In this document: in pieces, positions 7,938 through 18,100 of the stretch
Layout: each line of letters begins with the position of its first letter
Numbering within the stretch: position 1 is the stretch's first letter
Assembly: GCF_000974445.1 (NCBI RefSeq)
Contig: NZ_BBOJ01000021.1
Location: forward strand, 186,001-250,000
Origin: Lentzea aerocolonigenes
GTDB lineage: Bacteria > Actinomycetota > Actinomycetes > Mycobacteriales > Pseudonocardiaceae
Length of the DNA stretch: 64,000 nt
Direction of reading: 5' to 3'
Translations under genes and position numbers: made by a program
The notes under the pieces: generated by a model
Told to the model about the DNA's origin: nothing
What the model saw: only the letters and a program-made list of their open reading frames with translations
The model's database searches: none

Positions 7938-9067
7938 CCGACCGGCACCGGAGCGGTCAGCGTGGGAAAAATGGTGCGCAGCAGGATGTTGTCCGTGCCC
8001 TCGTAGATCTTGCCCGCCTTGGCGTCGCGCAGGAGCTTCTCCACCGGGTGCGCGCGGTCGTACCCGATGCCGCCGTGCACCTCCACGGCGACGCCGGCGG
8101 CCTCCTCCGCGACCTCGGCCGCGAACAGCTTGGCCATCGCGGTCAACCGCAGCCGTTCCACCGGTGAGCAGCCCTGCGCGATGGCGCGCACGGCGTCGTA
8201 AGTCAACGCCCGCGCGGCCTCCAGCCTTGTCGCCACCGCGGCGATCGGGAACTGCACGCCCTGGAACGTGTTGATGCGGCTGCCGAACTGCTCGCGCCGG
8301 GACGCGTACCGCAGGCTCAGCTCCAAAGCGCCCTGCGCGAGCCCCACCATCTGGGCCGCGATGCCGAGCCTGCCGATGTCCAGCGCCTCCAGGGCGACCG
8401 ACCGTCCCGCACCCACGCCGCCGACCGCGTCCACGGCCCGCACCCGCACGCCGTCGAGCGTGAGCTGGGCCGTCGCCGCCGCCCGCACGCCGAGCTGGTC
8501 GGTCGGTTCGGCGACGGTGAGCCCCGGCGTGCCGCGTTCGACGAGGAACGCCGAGGCGTCCTTGCCCTCCGGTGACGACGCGAACACCAGGAACAGGTCG
8601 GCGTGCACCGCGCTGCTGGTCCACTTCTTCCTGCCGCGCAACAGGAATCCGCCCGGCACCGGCTCGGCGACGGTCTCCAGGTTGAGCGCGTCGCTGCCCG
8701 CCTGCTCTTCCGACAGCGCGAACGCGCCGATCGAGCCGCGGGCGAGCGCCGTCAGGTACCGCCGTTTGAGATCACCGTTGCCCTGCCGGAGGATCGTGCT
8801 GACGATCAACGCGTTGTGCACGTCGACCACCACCGCGACACCGGGGTCGACCCGCGCCACCTCCTCGATGCACACCATCGCGTCGAAGAGGGTTCCGCCG
8901 CGACCGCCGTAGACGCGCGGGATCTCGACCGCCATCAGACCGGCCGCGAACAACTCCCTGCGCAGCACGGGATCCAGCCGCGCGGTCCGGTCCATTTCGG
9001 CGGACCGGTGCCGGATCTCGCGCTCGGCGAGCTCGCGGACGGCGGCCCGCCACGCCTGGTCACTCAC
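7934..9067 (-). CDS. Acyl-CoA-dehydrogenase-like flavoprotein, candidate trans-acting partner of the assembly line
   Basis: 377 residues with the whole acyl-CoA dehydrogenase fold: helical N-terminal domain, middle beta domain with the FAD/substrate motif AFALSEEQAGSDALN, and a C-terminal helical domain with the VEVHGGIGY FAD motif. The catalytic Glu356 is present in KIYEGTDN. The GTG start at 9067 overlaps the NRPS stop by 8 bp. An acyl-CoA dehydrogenase within an NRPS operon often oxidises a carrier-bound acyl or aminoacyl group. In caerulomycin/collismycin biosynthesis a trans-acting flavoprotein works with the Cy module to form the pyridine ring. By position and pathway logic this enzyme is the best candidate for that role here. 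The alternative is desaturation of the FAAL-loaded acyl chain. Confidence 0.9.
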   Translation of the reverse strand: MSDQAWRAAVRELAEREIRHRSAEMDRTARLDPVLRRELFAAGLMAVEIPRVYGGRGGTLFDAMVCIEEVARVDPGVAVVVDVHNALIVSTILRQGNGDLKRRYLTALARGSIGAFALSEEQAGSDALNLETVAEPVPGGFLLRGRKKWTSSAVHADLFLVFASSPEGKDASAFLVERGTPGLTVAEPTDQLGVRAAATAQLTLDGVRVRAVDAVGGVGAGRSVALEALDIGRLGIAAQMVGLAQGALELSLRYASRREQFGSRINTFQGVQFPIAAVATRLEAARALTYDAVRAIAQGCSPVERLRLTAMAKLFAAEVAEEAAGVAVEVHGGIGYDRAHPVEKLLRDAKAGKIYEGTDNILLRTIFPTLTAPVPVG

Positions 9068-12000
9068 CGGCCACCGCCTGCGCGATCCGTTCCACCGTCG
9101 GGTTCACCAGCAGGAGGCTCACCGGGACCTCCGCCCCGTGCGCCAGCTTAAGGTGGGCGGACAACCGCATGGCGAGCACGGAGTGCAGGCCGAGCTGACC
9201 GAGGTCGTCGAGCACGCCGAGCTCCTCCAGGCCGAGCTGCGCCGCGACGAACTCCGCGATCCGGCGTTCGAGATCGGTCCGCGGCGCGACCTTCTCCACG
9301 GCCTGACCGGCGATCCGCAGGTCGGGCAGCGCGGCGTGGTCGATCTTGCCGTTGGGTGTCGTCGGCACCGCGGCGATCCAGCCGAGGGCGGCGGGCACCA
9401 TGTGCGCGGGCAACCGTTCCCGCAGGTGCAGGAACAACTCGGGTTCCGGCACGCGCTCACCGTCCGGCACCACGTACGCCACCAGCGCGCCCGACCGCAC
9501 GACCACGCAGGCGGTCAGCACGTTCGGATGCGCCCGCAGCACGGACTCGACCTCGCCCGGCTCGACGCGGAACCCGCGCACCTTCACCTGCCCGTCGGCG
9601 CGGCCGAGGTACTCGAGCTCGCCGTCGGGAAGCCGGCGGGCGAGGTCGCCGGTGCGGTACATGGTCGCGCCCGGCACGAACGGGTCCGGCAGGAACCGTT
9701 GGGCGGTCAGCTCTTCACGCCCGTGGTAGCCGAGCCCGACGGCGTCGCCGGACACGTGGATCTCGCCGGGAACCCCGGTGGGGACCGGCCTTCCCGACGC
9801 GTCGAGCAGGTACAGCCGCTGGTTCGGCAGCGCCGAGCCGATCACGCTCGCGCCGTCCCCGTGCTCGATCTCGTCGTGGGCGATCCGGTGGAACGTGCTG
9901 ACCACGCTCGCCTCGGTGAGCCCGTACAGGTTCACCAGCGCCACGTCCGTCCCGAGCCACGGCCTCAACGTGCGCGGGTCGAGCCGGTCCGCGCCGAGGA
10001 ACACGTAGCGCAGCGCCAGGTCGTCACGCGGAGCGAGCTGCTCGAACGCAGCGGGCGTCTGGCTGAGCACCGTCACGCCCTCGCACTCCAGCAGGTCCTG
10101 CAACGCGAGGGAATCCCGCGCGAGACCGGGTGGCACGACGACGAGCGTGCCGCCGTGTGCGAGTGCTCCCCACATCTCCCAGACGGTGTAGTCGAACGCG
10201 TAGGAGTGGCACAGCGTCCACACGTCGTCGGAACGGAAGCCGAACGTGTCGTGCGCGGCGGACAACAGCGAGAGCACACCGCGGTGCGTGACGCGCACGC
10301 CCTTCGGCTGACCGGTCGAGCCGGACGTGTAGAGCACGTAGGCGAGGTCGTCCCCGGTGATGTCGACGGCGGGCGGCGCGGAGGCCTCCGGCCACAGGGT
10401 CCTGTCGTCGAGCCGCAGGACCGGACGGCCGAGCTCGGCAGCCACGTCGGCGACCGCGGCGCTCGCGAGCACGAGCGGCAGGTCCGCGTCGTCGGCCAGG
10501 TACCGCAACCTCTCCGGCGGGTACTCCGGGTCGAGCGGCACGTACGCCGCTCCGGCCTTGAGCACCGCCAGCACGGCGACGACGAGGTCGGCGGAGCGTT
10601 CCACGCACAGGCCCACGAGCGAACCGGGGCCGATTCCCCGTGCCCGTAACAGGTGTGCGATGCCGTTGGCCGTCTGGTCGAGCCGCCAGTACGTCATGCT
10701 CATGTCGCCGCACCGCACGGCGACCGCCGTCGGCTGCCGTTGCACCCAGTGCGTGAACCGGTCCTGCACGGTGCCCGGCGGCACCGGCACGAGCGGTGCG
10801 GCGACGTGGCCGGCGAAAGCGGTGATCTCCTGCCGCGGGCGGGGATCGAGGTCACCGATGCGCATGCCGGGGTTGCGCACCACCTGTTCGAGCAGCGCGC
10901 GGAGCTGCGCCGCGATGGTGAGGCCCGCGTCCCGGCCGAAGTGCCGCAGGTCGTGCATGATGCGCAGCGGCATGTCGTCGCCGGGCATGATGACCATGGT
11001 GATCGGGTAGTGCGTCCGCCCGTCGTACACCGCGTCCACGAGGGTCAGTCCGACGTCGTCCAGCCGCAGGTCCGGCATCGGCACGTTCTCGTACGACACG
11101 GTGGTCTGCAGCAACGGCATCGGGACGTCGGCGAGCCGCTGGATCTCCACGAGCGGCAGCGCCCACTGCTCCCGCATCGCTGCCTGCTCCGCCTGGAACC
11201 GGCGCAGCCACTCGACCAGCCGCTCGGAGCGGTCGAGCCGCGTGCGGACCGGCAACGTCACGATCATCGGGCCGAGGATGCCGCCGGCGCCGGGCAGGTC
11301 CGGCGGCCGGTGCGCGATCGTCACGCCGGTGACGAGGTCGTCGGCGCCGAGATGCCTGCTGAGCAACAGGATCCAGGCCGCCTGGGTGATCGTGGGCAGG
11401 GTGAGCTGGTGCTGCTTCGCCAGCGCCTGGATGTCCTCGGCGAGGTCGCCCAGCGTGACGTGCACGTAGTCGTGCACGCCCATCTTGCCGAGCGAGACCG
11501 GGTCGGGGGCGAGACCGAGCGAGGCGACCGGCGCGAAACCCTCCAGCTCCTCGCGCCAGAACTTCTCCTCGGTCGTCGTGGTCCTGCCACGCCACCAGCC
11601 GACGTAGTTGCGGTACGGCACCGCGGCGGGAAGACCGGGGTCCTCACCGCGGCACACCGCCCGGTAGCAGGTGAAGAAGTCCATGATCGCGAGGCCGAAC
11701 GACCAGCCGTCCATGAGCAGGTGCGAGAAGCGCCAGGCGAACGTCCAGGTGTCCTCGTCGCGACGGATCAGCGACACCCGCATCAGCGGCACCGCCGTGA
11801 GGTCGAAGCCCTGGAGGCGTTCCTCGACGAGCCACGCCTGGAAACGCCGTTCCTGCTCGTCGGCCGGCTGGTCGCGCCAGTCCTGCAGGTCGAGCGGGAG
11901 CGTCGCGGTGCGGTGCACGACCTGCAGCGGCTCTCCCCCGTCGTCCCAGTGGAACGTGGTGCGCAGGATCGGGTGCCGGTCGAGGACCAGCTGCCACGCC

Positions 12001-12149
12001 CTGCCGAACTCCTCCGGCCTCATGGCGCCGGCGAACGTGATGCTCAGCTGCTCGACGTACACCCCGCTCGCCGGCTGGTGCAGCTGCTCGTACAGCAGGC
12101 CCTGCTGGATCGGCGAGAGGCCGTACACGTCCTCGATGTTCTTCGCCAT
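9060..12149 (-). CDS. Nonribosomal peptide synthetase, C-A-PCP
   Basis: 1029 residues from the ATG at 12149 (GAGAGGCAG upstream), 9 bp after the PKS-NRPS gene. The condensation domain (1-430) has FSHLLMDGW: the first His of HHxxxDG is Ser142, the catalytic second His143 is kept. The adenylation domain (about 460-940) has YVLYTSGSTGQPKG and NGKID. By manual alignment to GrsA the specificity residues are D-Y-W-S-F-G-L-V-V(-K). This is nearest to the Thr-activating type (FDYTVWEMWGAL, NLYGLTE) but not an exact known code, so the substrate is unassigned. The PCP (945-1029) has Ser990 in LGLHSVLA. There is no TE domain. In caerulomycin the equivalent module adds a leucine that is later cut off; this module probably adds a similarly sacrificial residue. 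Confidence 0.95.
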   Translation of the reverse strand: MAKNIEDVYGLSPIQQGLLYEQLHQPASGVYVEQLSITFAGAMRPEEFGRAWQLVLDRHPILRTTFHWDDGGEPLQVVHRTATLPLDLQDWRDQPADEQERRFQAWLVEERLQGFDLTAVPLMRVSLIRRDEDTWTFAWRFSHLLMDGWSFGLAIMDFFTCYRAVCRGEDPGLPAAVPYRNYVGWWRGRTTTTEEKFWREELEGFAPVASLGLAPDPVSLGKMGVHDYVHVTLGDLAEDIQALAKQHQLTLPTITQAAWILLLSRHLGADDLVTGVTIAHRPPDLPGAGGILGPMIVTLPVRTRLDRSERLVEWLRRFQAEQAAMREQWALPLVEIQRLADVPMPLLQTTVSYENVPMPDLRLDDVGLTLVDAVYDGRTHYPITMVIMPGDDMPLRIMHDLRHFGRDAGLTIAAQLRALLEQVVRNPGMRIGDLDPRPRQEITAFAGHVAAPLVPVPPGTVQDRFTHWVQRQPTAVAVRCGDMSMTYWRLDQTANGIAHLLRARGIGPGSLVGLCVERSADLVVAVLAVLKAGAAYVPLDPEYPPERLRYLADDADLPLVLASAAVADVAAELGRPVLRLDDRTLWPEASAPPAVDITGDDLAYVLYTSGSTGQPKGVRVTHRGVLSLLSAAHDTFGFRSDDVWTLCHSYAFDYTVWEMWGALAHGGTLVVVPPGLARDSLALQDLLECEGVTVLSQTPAAFEQLAPRDDLALRYVFLGADRLDPRTLRPWLGTDVALVNLYGLTEASVVSTFHRIAHDEIEHGDGASVIGSALPNQRLYLLDASGRPVPTGVPGEIHVSGDAVGLGYHGREELTAQRFLPDPFVPGATMYRTGDLARRLPDGELEYLGRADGQVKVRGFRVEPGEVESVLRAHPNVLTACVVVRSGALVAYVVPDGERVPEPELFLHLRERLPAHMVPAALGWIAAVPTTPNGKIDHAALPDLRIAGQAVEKVAPRTDLERRIAEFVAAQLGLEELGVLDDLGQLGLHSVLAMRLSAHLKLAHGAEVPVSLLLVNPTVERIAQAVAGE

Positions 12150-12158
12150 CACTGCCTC

Positions 12159-15100
12159 TCAGTCGTCGTCGCCGAAGCGGGCGAGGAAGGAGTTGAGGCC
12201 TTCCTCGTCGAGCCCTGCGAGCGGGAAGTCGGACGTGCGGTAGGAGCCGGTTCCCGCGCTGCGGCCGTACGCCACGATGCGGTCGAGCGCCTGTTCGAAC
12301 CGTGCGGCCAGTTCGGCCGGGTCGGCGTCTTGCGAGTGCCGCCACCGGATCCGCAGCACGCCGTCGACCACGGCCGCACCGATCTCCAGCCGCGGACCGG
12401 CGGGCGACGAGCCCTGGTGTTCGGGGCCCGCGAAGTCCTCTGGCAGCCCGACAGGTCCTACCAGCCGCCAGTCGGCGGGAACCTCGTGCAACAGGACGTC
12501 CTTTTCGGACAGTTCCACCTCGTCGGTCGTCGTGGTGCGGAAACCGTCCTTCACCGCGTCGATCACGTCGGGCACCGCCGCGTCCTGATCCGGGCGCGGC
12601 AACGGGGTCAGCGTGGTGAACCGGCCCGCCGTCGCGCTCAGGTCGGCGGCGCCCTGGACCCGTTCGGCACCGCGAGCGACGACGACCCGCCCGTCCACCG
12701 CCAGGAGCAGTGCCGCGGCCAGGGTTTCGGTCAGCGACACGTGGAACGCGCCGAAGGTGTCGTCCCTCCACTCGACCGGCATCGCGTGGTGGAACGTCCG
12801 GTCCCGCACGGCGCCGGCACCGGTGGTGATCGCGGGCAGTTCGGCGGCGCTCGCCCACGCGGTGTACGGACCAGCGGGTTCGAGCCAGCGCACCGGTTCG
12901 TGCCGCGACAGCTGGTCGTACGCCGAGGCGAACTCTCGGAGCAGGATCTGCCACGACCGTTCGTCGGCGACCAGCCGGTGCAGGATCCAGACCAGCTTCC
13001 GGCCGCGGTCACCGAGCCCGAACACCGCGAGCCCGACCACCTCACCGGCCGACGGATCGAGCTCGTGCGCGATCTCGGTGACCATCTGGTCCATGAGCTG
13101 GTCCCGCTCGCCGTCGGGCAGCGCGGAGAGGTCGATGTCCGCGACGTACGGCCGGTCCCCCGGCTCGGCGGGCACCCGTTGCTCACCGGCGTCGGCGTCG
13201 ACCACCAGCCGCAGCACGGGATGCCGCGCCATCAGTTCGGCCAGCGCCTCCTCCGCCACGGCCGGGTCGAAGTGCTCGGCGACGTCCAGCACGACCCACT
13301 CGGCCCGATCGGTGAGCAGCGCGCGCTGGTACGGCGTGAGCGGGGCGGACTCCGCGGTCACCGGTGTGATGCCGGACCGCACCAGCGCACCCGCGAGCTG
13401 CGCGACGGTCTGGTGCTCGAACAACTGCTGCGGCGTCACCGGGAGGCCGAGCGCGTTGGCCCTGGTCACCGCCTGGATGCCGAGGATCGAGTCGCCGCCG
13501 AGGTCGAAGAAGTTGTCGTGCGGGCCGACGTCCTGCCGGGACAGGACGTCGGCGACGATCGCCAGCAGCTGGTCGACGAGCGCCCGCAGCCGGTCGTCGA
13601 CGATCGGGTCGCCCTCGTCCACCCGGTCGGCGGCCGGGTCCGGCAGTGCCGTCCTGTCGACCTTTCCGTTGCTGCTCAACGGGAGCCGGTCGAGCACGAC
13701 GAACTGCGCCGGGACCATGTACGACGGCAACCGGTCAGCCAGGTGGGCCCGCAACCCTTCCTGGTCGAGGGGATCGTCGAGCTCCGCGTCCGGCACGACG
13801 TAGGCGACGAGCCTGCGGTGGCCCCGGTCTCCGGCCGCCGTGACGACGACCTGCGCGACCCGCGGGTGGTCCAGCAACGCGTGCTCGACCTCGCCCAGCT
13901 CGATCCGGTAGCCACCGATCTTGACCTGGAAGTCCTCCCGGCCGAGGAACTCGATCACCCCGTCCGGCCAGTACCGGCCGAGGTCACCGGTCCGGTACCA
14001 GCCGTCGGTGAAGCTCCGCACCGTGCGTTCCTCGTCGTGCCAGTACCCCTGCGCGACACCGGCTCCACCGATGAGCAGCTCGCCGGGCACCCACACCGGG
14101 CAGTGCTCGTCGAGCGCGTTCACCACCATGAAGGCCTGGTTGCGCAACGGTTTGCCGTACGGGATCGACACCCAGGCCGGATCGACCTCCTCGATCGCGT
14201 GGAAGATCGACCACACCGCGGCCTCCGTCGCACCGCCCAGGCTCACCACCGAGCAGCCGGGCGCGAACGCCCGCACCCGGTCCGGCAGGCTGACCGGCAG
14301 CCAGTCGCCGGACAGCAGCATCACCCGCAACGGCAGCCGGTCCGACCGGCCCTCGGCGTGCTCGGCGAGCATCTGGGCCAGTGCCGGCACGGTGTTCCAC
14401 ACGGTGATCTCGTGCTCGGTCACGAGCTCCCACCACCGGCCGGGGTCGCGTCCCGCCTCCGGCTCCGGCAGCACGAGCGCTCCGCCCACACCGAGCACGC
14501 CGAAGACGTCGAACACCGACAGGTCGAAGCTCAGCGACGACAGGCCGAGGACCCGGTCTCCCGCACCGACACCGAACCGGGTGCACACGTCCGCCAGGGT
14601 GTTGAACGCCGACCGGTGCGTGACCGCGACGCCCTTGGGCACGCCCGTCGACCCGGACGTGTAGATCACGTAAGCGACGTCGTCCGGCTGCGCCGGGCAC
14701 TCCCAGCCCGCGAGATCGGCCGATCGCCAGTCGGCGTTCTCGTCGATCTCGCTCACCACGCACGCGACCCCGGAGTGCTCCACGAGCCACTGGCGGCGTT
14801 CCTCCGGCAGGTCGGGGGCGATCGGCACGTAGATCCCGCCGGCCGCCAGCACGCCGAGCACGGCGACCGTCTGCCGCCAGCCCTTCTGCACACCGATGCC
14901 GACGGGTGTGCCGCGGCCGACCCCGTTCTCGCGCAACGACTCGGCGAGCCGCACCGCCCGGCCGCACAGCTCGCCGAACGTCAGCCACGTGCCGTCCGAC
15001 CAGACCGCCGGAACGTCCGGCACGGACAGCGCACGGGCGAAGACCGCCTCGTGCAGCAGCATGTCCAGCAGCTCGCCCTCGGTCGCGTTGGCCTCGGCGA

Positions 15101-18100
15101 ACACCTTCTCCTGCCACGCGGGCAGGGTGACGCCCACGGCCTGCCACGCGGGTTCCTCGACGAGGCTCTCGACGAGCGCGCGGTAGGTGTCGAACATGTC
15201 GTCCAGCAACCCCTCGGGGAACAGCTCGTCCACCGCGTGCCACGACAGGTCGAGCGCGCCGTCGACCTCCATGACGAAGTGGTCCAGCGACACCTGCGGG
15301 GTCTGCGAGATCGCGTGCTGCTGCGTGCCCAGCCACGCGAACGGCCCACCGCTCGTGCCGGGGTCCTGCATCAACGCGCTGGTGAACACGACCGGCATCA
15401 GCGCGCCGGTGGCCGAGCCGCGCACCCGTGCCAGCTCGCGCAGCACCCGGACGCCGCTGACGTGCCGGTGCTCCAGGTCCTGCCAGCTGCGCTGCTGCAC
15501 CTGCACGACGACGTCGGCGAACACCGGCGCCTCGCGCAGGTCGACCTCCAGCAGGTTGAACGACGCGAACTCGCCGACCAGCTCGTCGACCTCGGGGTGG
15601 AACGGCAGCCGGTTGACCGCGGTGAGGTTCAGCGTGAAGTGCTGCGACTTGCTCCACCGCCCGACCACGGCCGCGTAGGCGGCCACGAGCACGCTGGTCG
15701 GCGTGACGCCGTGCGACGCGGCGATCTGCTTGATCCGGTTCCACCGGTCGACGTCGATCCTGGCGTGCCTGCGGGAGAACTCGGCGGGCCCGGACGGTGC
15801 GCTGAGCGCGGGCAGCTCCGGTGCGGGCGGCAGCGTTTGCACGCGCTCCCGCCAGTACTCCAGCGACCGCTCGTAGACCGCGGTCTCGCGCATCGCGGAC
15901 TCGGCGAGCACGTAGTCGCGGAACGACAGGCCGAGCGGCGCGGGATTCCAGTCCGGGTGCTCGTAGAACCGCTGCCAGTCCCGCTGCACCTGGAAGAAGA
16001 AGCTCGCGACGTCGGCTCCGATCAGGTCGAAGCTCACGTGCACCCGCAGGCCGCCGGCGCCACGGGTCGCCCGCACCTCCCACAGCGGCCACTGGTCGAC
16101 GGTGTGCATCTGCGCGGACATCCGCTCGCGCACCGCCTCCGGCCCCAGTTCGTCGACCTCGATGCGGTACGGCTCAACGGATTCGAGCACGCGCTGCCGT
16201 CCGTCGGGCAACACGACCGCGCGCAGCATCTCGTGCCGGTCGACCACCTTGCGCCACGCCGCCTCCAGCCGTTCGAGGTCGAGCGAGTCGCTCTCGTACT
16301 CCAGGTAGACGTGCGCGGCGACGTCACCCATCTCGAAGCTGCCGAACCGGCCGATCCACTGCGCCTGCTGGATCTCCAGCAGCGGGAACGGCTCGAACCG
16401 GTGCTCGGGATCGGGCGTGACGACCGGAAGTGCGTCCGATGTGGACTGTCCGTCGGACGCGGCGACGCCCGCGATGGTGGGTGCCGCGAGCAGCTGTTGC
16501 AGCGTGACCTCGACGCCGAGCTCGCGCAGCCTGGTCACGACGCGGGACGCGAGCAGCGAGTGGCCGCCGAGCTCGAAGAAGCTGTCGTGCACGCCGATCG
16601 GGCTGATCCCGAAGAACTCCTCCCACACCCCGGCGACGAGCCTTTCCCGGTCGTCGCGGGGCGCCACGTAGTCGGCCAGCAGCAGCGACCGCTCGTCGTT
16701 CGCGTCGACGTCCGGCGTGATCTCGACGTGCGCGACGACACCGCCGCCGTCGGACCGCTCGACCCAGTGGCGCCGGCGCTGGAACGGGTAGGTGGGCAAC
16801 GAGATCCTGCGCCGAGCGCCGCGGTGCAGCGCGGTCCAGTCGACCCCGACGCCCGCACCCCACATCTTGCCCAGCGCTTCCCGCAGCACCACGCCGTCGG
16901 CCCGCTCGTCGGTGGCGGTCCGCATCGTGGCGAACACCGCGCTGCGCGGCGGCAGGCTCTGCCTCGCCAGCGTGCCCAGCGCGTGACCGGGGCCGGCCTC
17001 GGCGATCACGAACGGCCCACCCGCGGTCGCGACGCGCACGCAGTCGGCGAACCGAACGCCCGCGCGGATCTGCCGCGCCCAGTAGGCCGGATCGGTCGCC
17101 TGCTCGTCGGTGATCCAGGTGCCGGTGACGTTGGACGTGAAGCGCCGCGTGGGCGGTCGCAGCGTGATCGAGCGCAGGTGCTCGGTGAACGGCTCGACCA
17201 CCGGGTCCATCATCGGCGAGTGGAACGCGTGCGACGTCCGCAGCGGACGTGCGGTGACGTCCCGCGCGGCCAGGGCTTCGGCGAACGCGGTGACCTCGTC
17301 ACCCGGACCGGAGACGACGACCAGCTCGTCGGCGTTGACCGCCGCCACGGCGAGGTTCCCGGACAGCATCGGCCGCACCACGGCCTCGCCCGCCGCGACC
17401 GACAGCATCGCTCCCGGCGGCTGCTCGGCCATCAGGCGTGCCCTGGTCACGACCGCCTTCAGCGCGTCGGGCAGGGTGAACACGCCGGCCAGGCAGGCGG
17501 CGACCAGCTCGCCGACGCTGTGCCCGACCATGCCGTCGGGCCGGATTCCCCACGCCTCCAGCTGCACCGCCAGCGCGTACTCCGTGACGAAGAGCGCGGG
17601 CTGGGCGTACCGGGTGTCGGTGAGCGTGGCGGGGTCGCCGTCGAACAGCAGCTCCGCCAGATCCCTGTCCAGCAACGGCCGCAACAGTTCCAGGCAGCTG
17701 TCGACGGTGGCGCGGTAGTGCTCCTCGGTCTCGTACAGGCCGCGCCCCATGCCGGGGTACTGGGTGCCCTGACCGGGAAACAGCAGCACCAGACCGGGTT
17801 CCTCGGCTCGACTGTCCCAGGTGGACACCCGGTCGGGCGCTTCGCCCTCGAGGAGTCCCGGCAGCTCGGCGAGGTCGGTGCACACGACGGAACGCCGGTA
17901 GCGCCGGTGCGCGCGTCCGGTCTGCAGGGTGGCGGCGATGTCGGCCAGGTCGAGTTCCGGTTGTGCGCCGACGTGTTCGGCGAGCCGGGCGGTCGCGTCG
18001 TCGAGGGCGGCGGGCGTGGCGGCGGAGAGCAGCACGACCTGCTCGCGCTCGGCAGGGCCGGGCTCGGTGGCCGTCCTCGGCGCCTCCTCCAGGATCACGT

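Noticed and set aside
7233..8624. A 463-codon reading of the thioesterase that extends through the dehydrogenase gene
   Set aside because: The extension is an out-of-frame reading of the acyl-CoA dehydrogenase gene; the GTG at 7937 coupled to the preceding stop gives a normal-length thioesterase.
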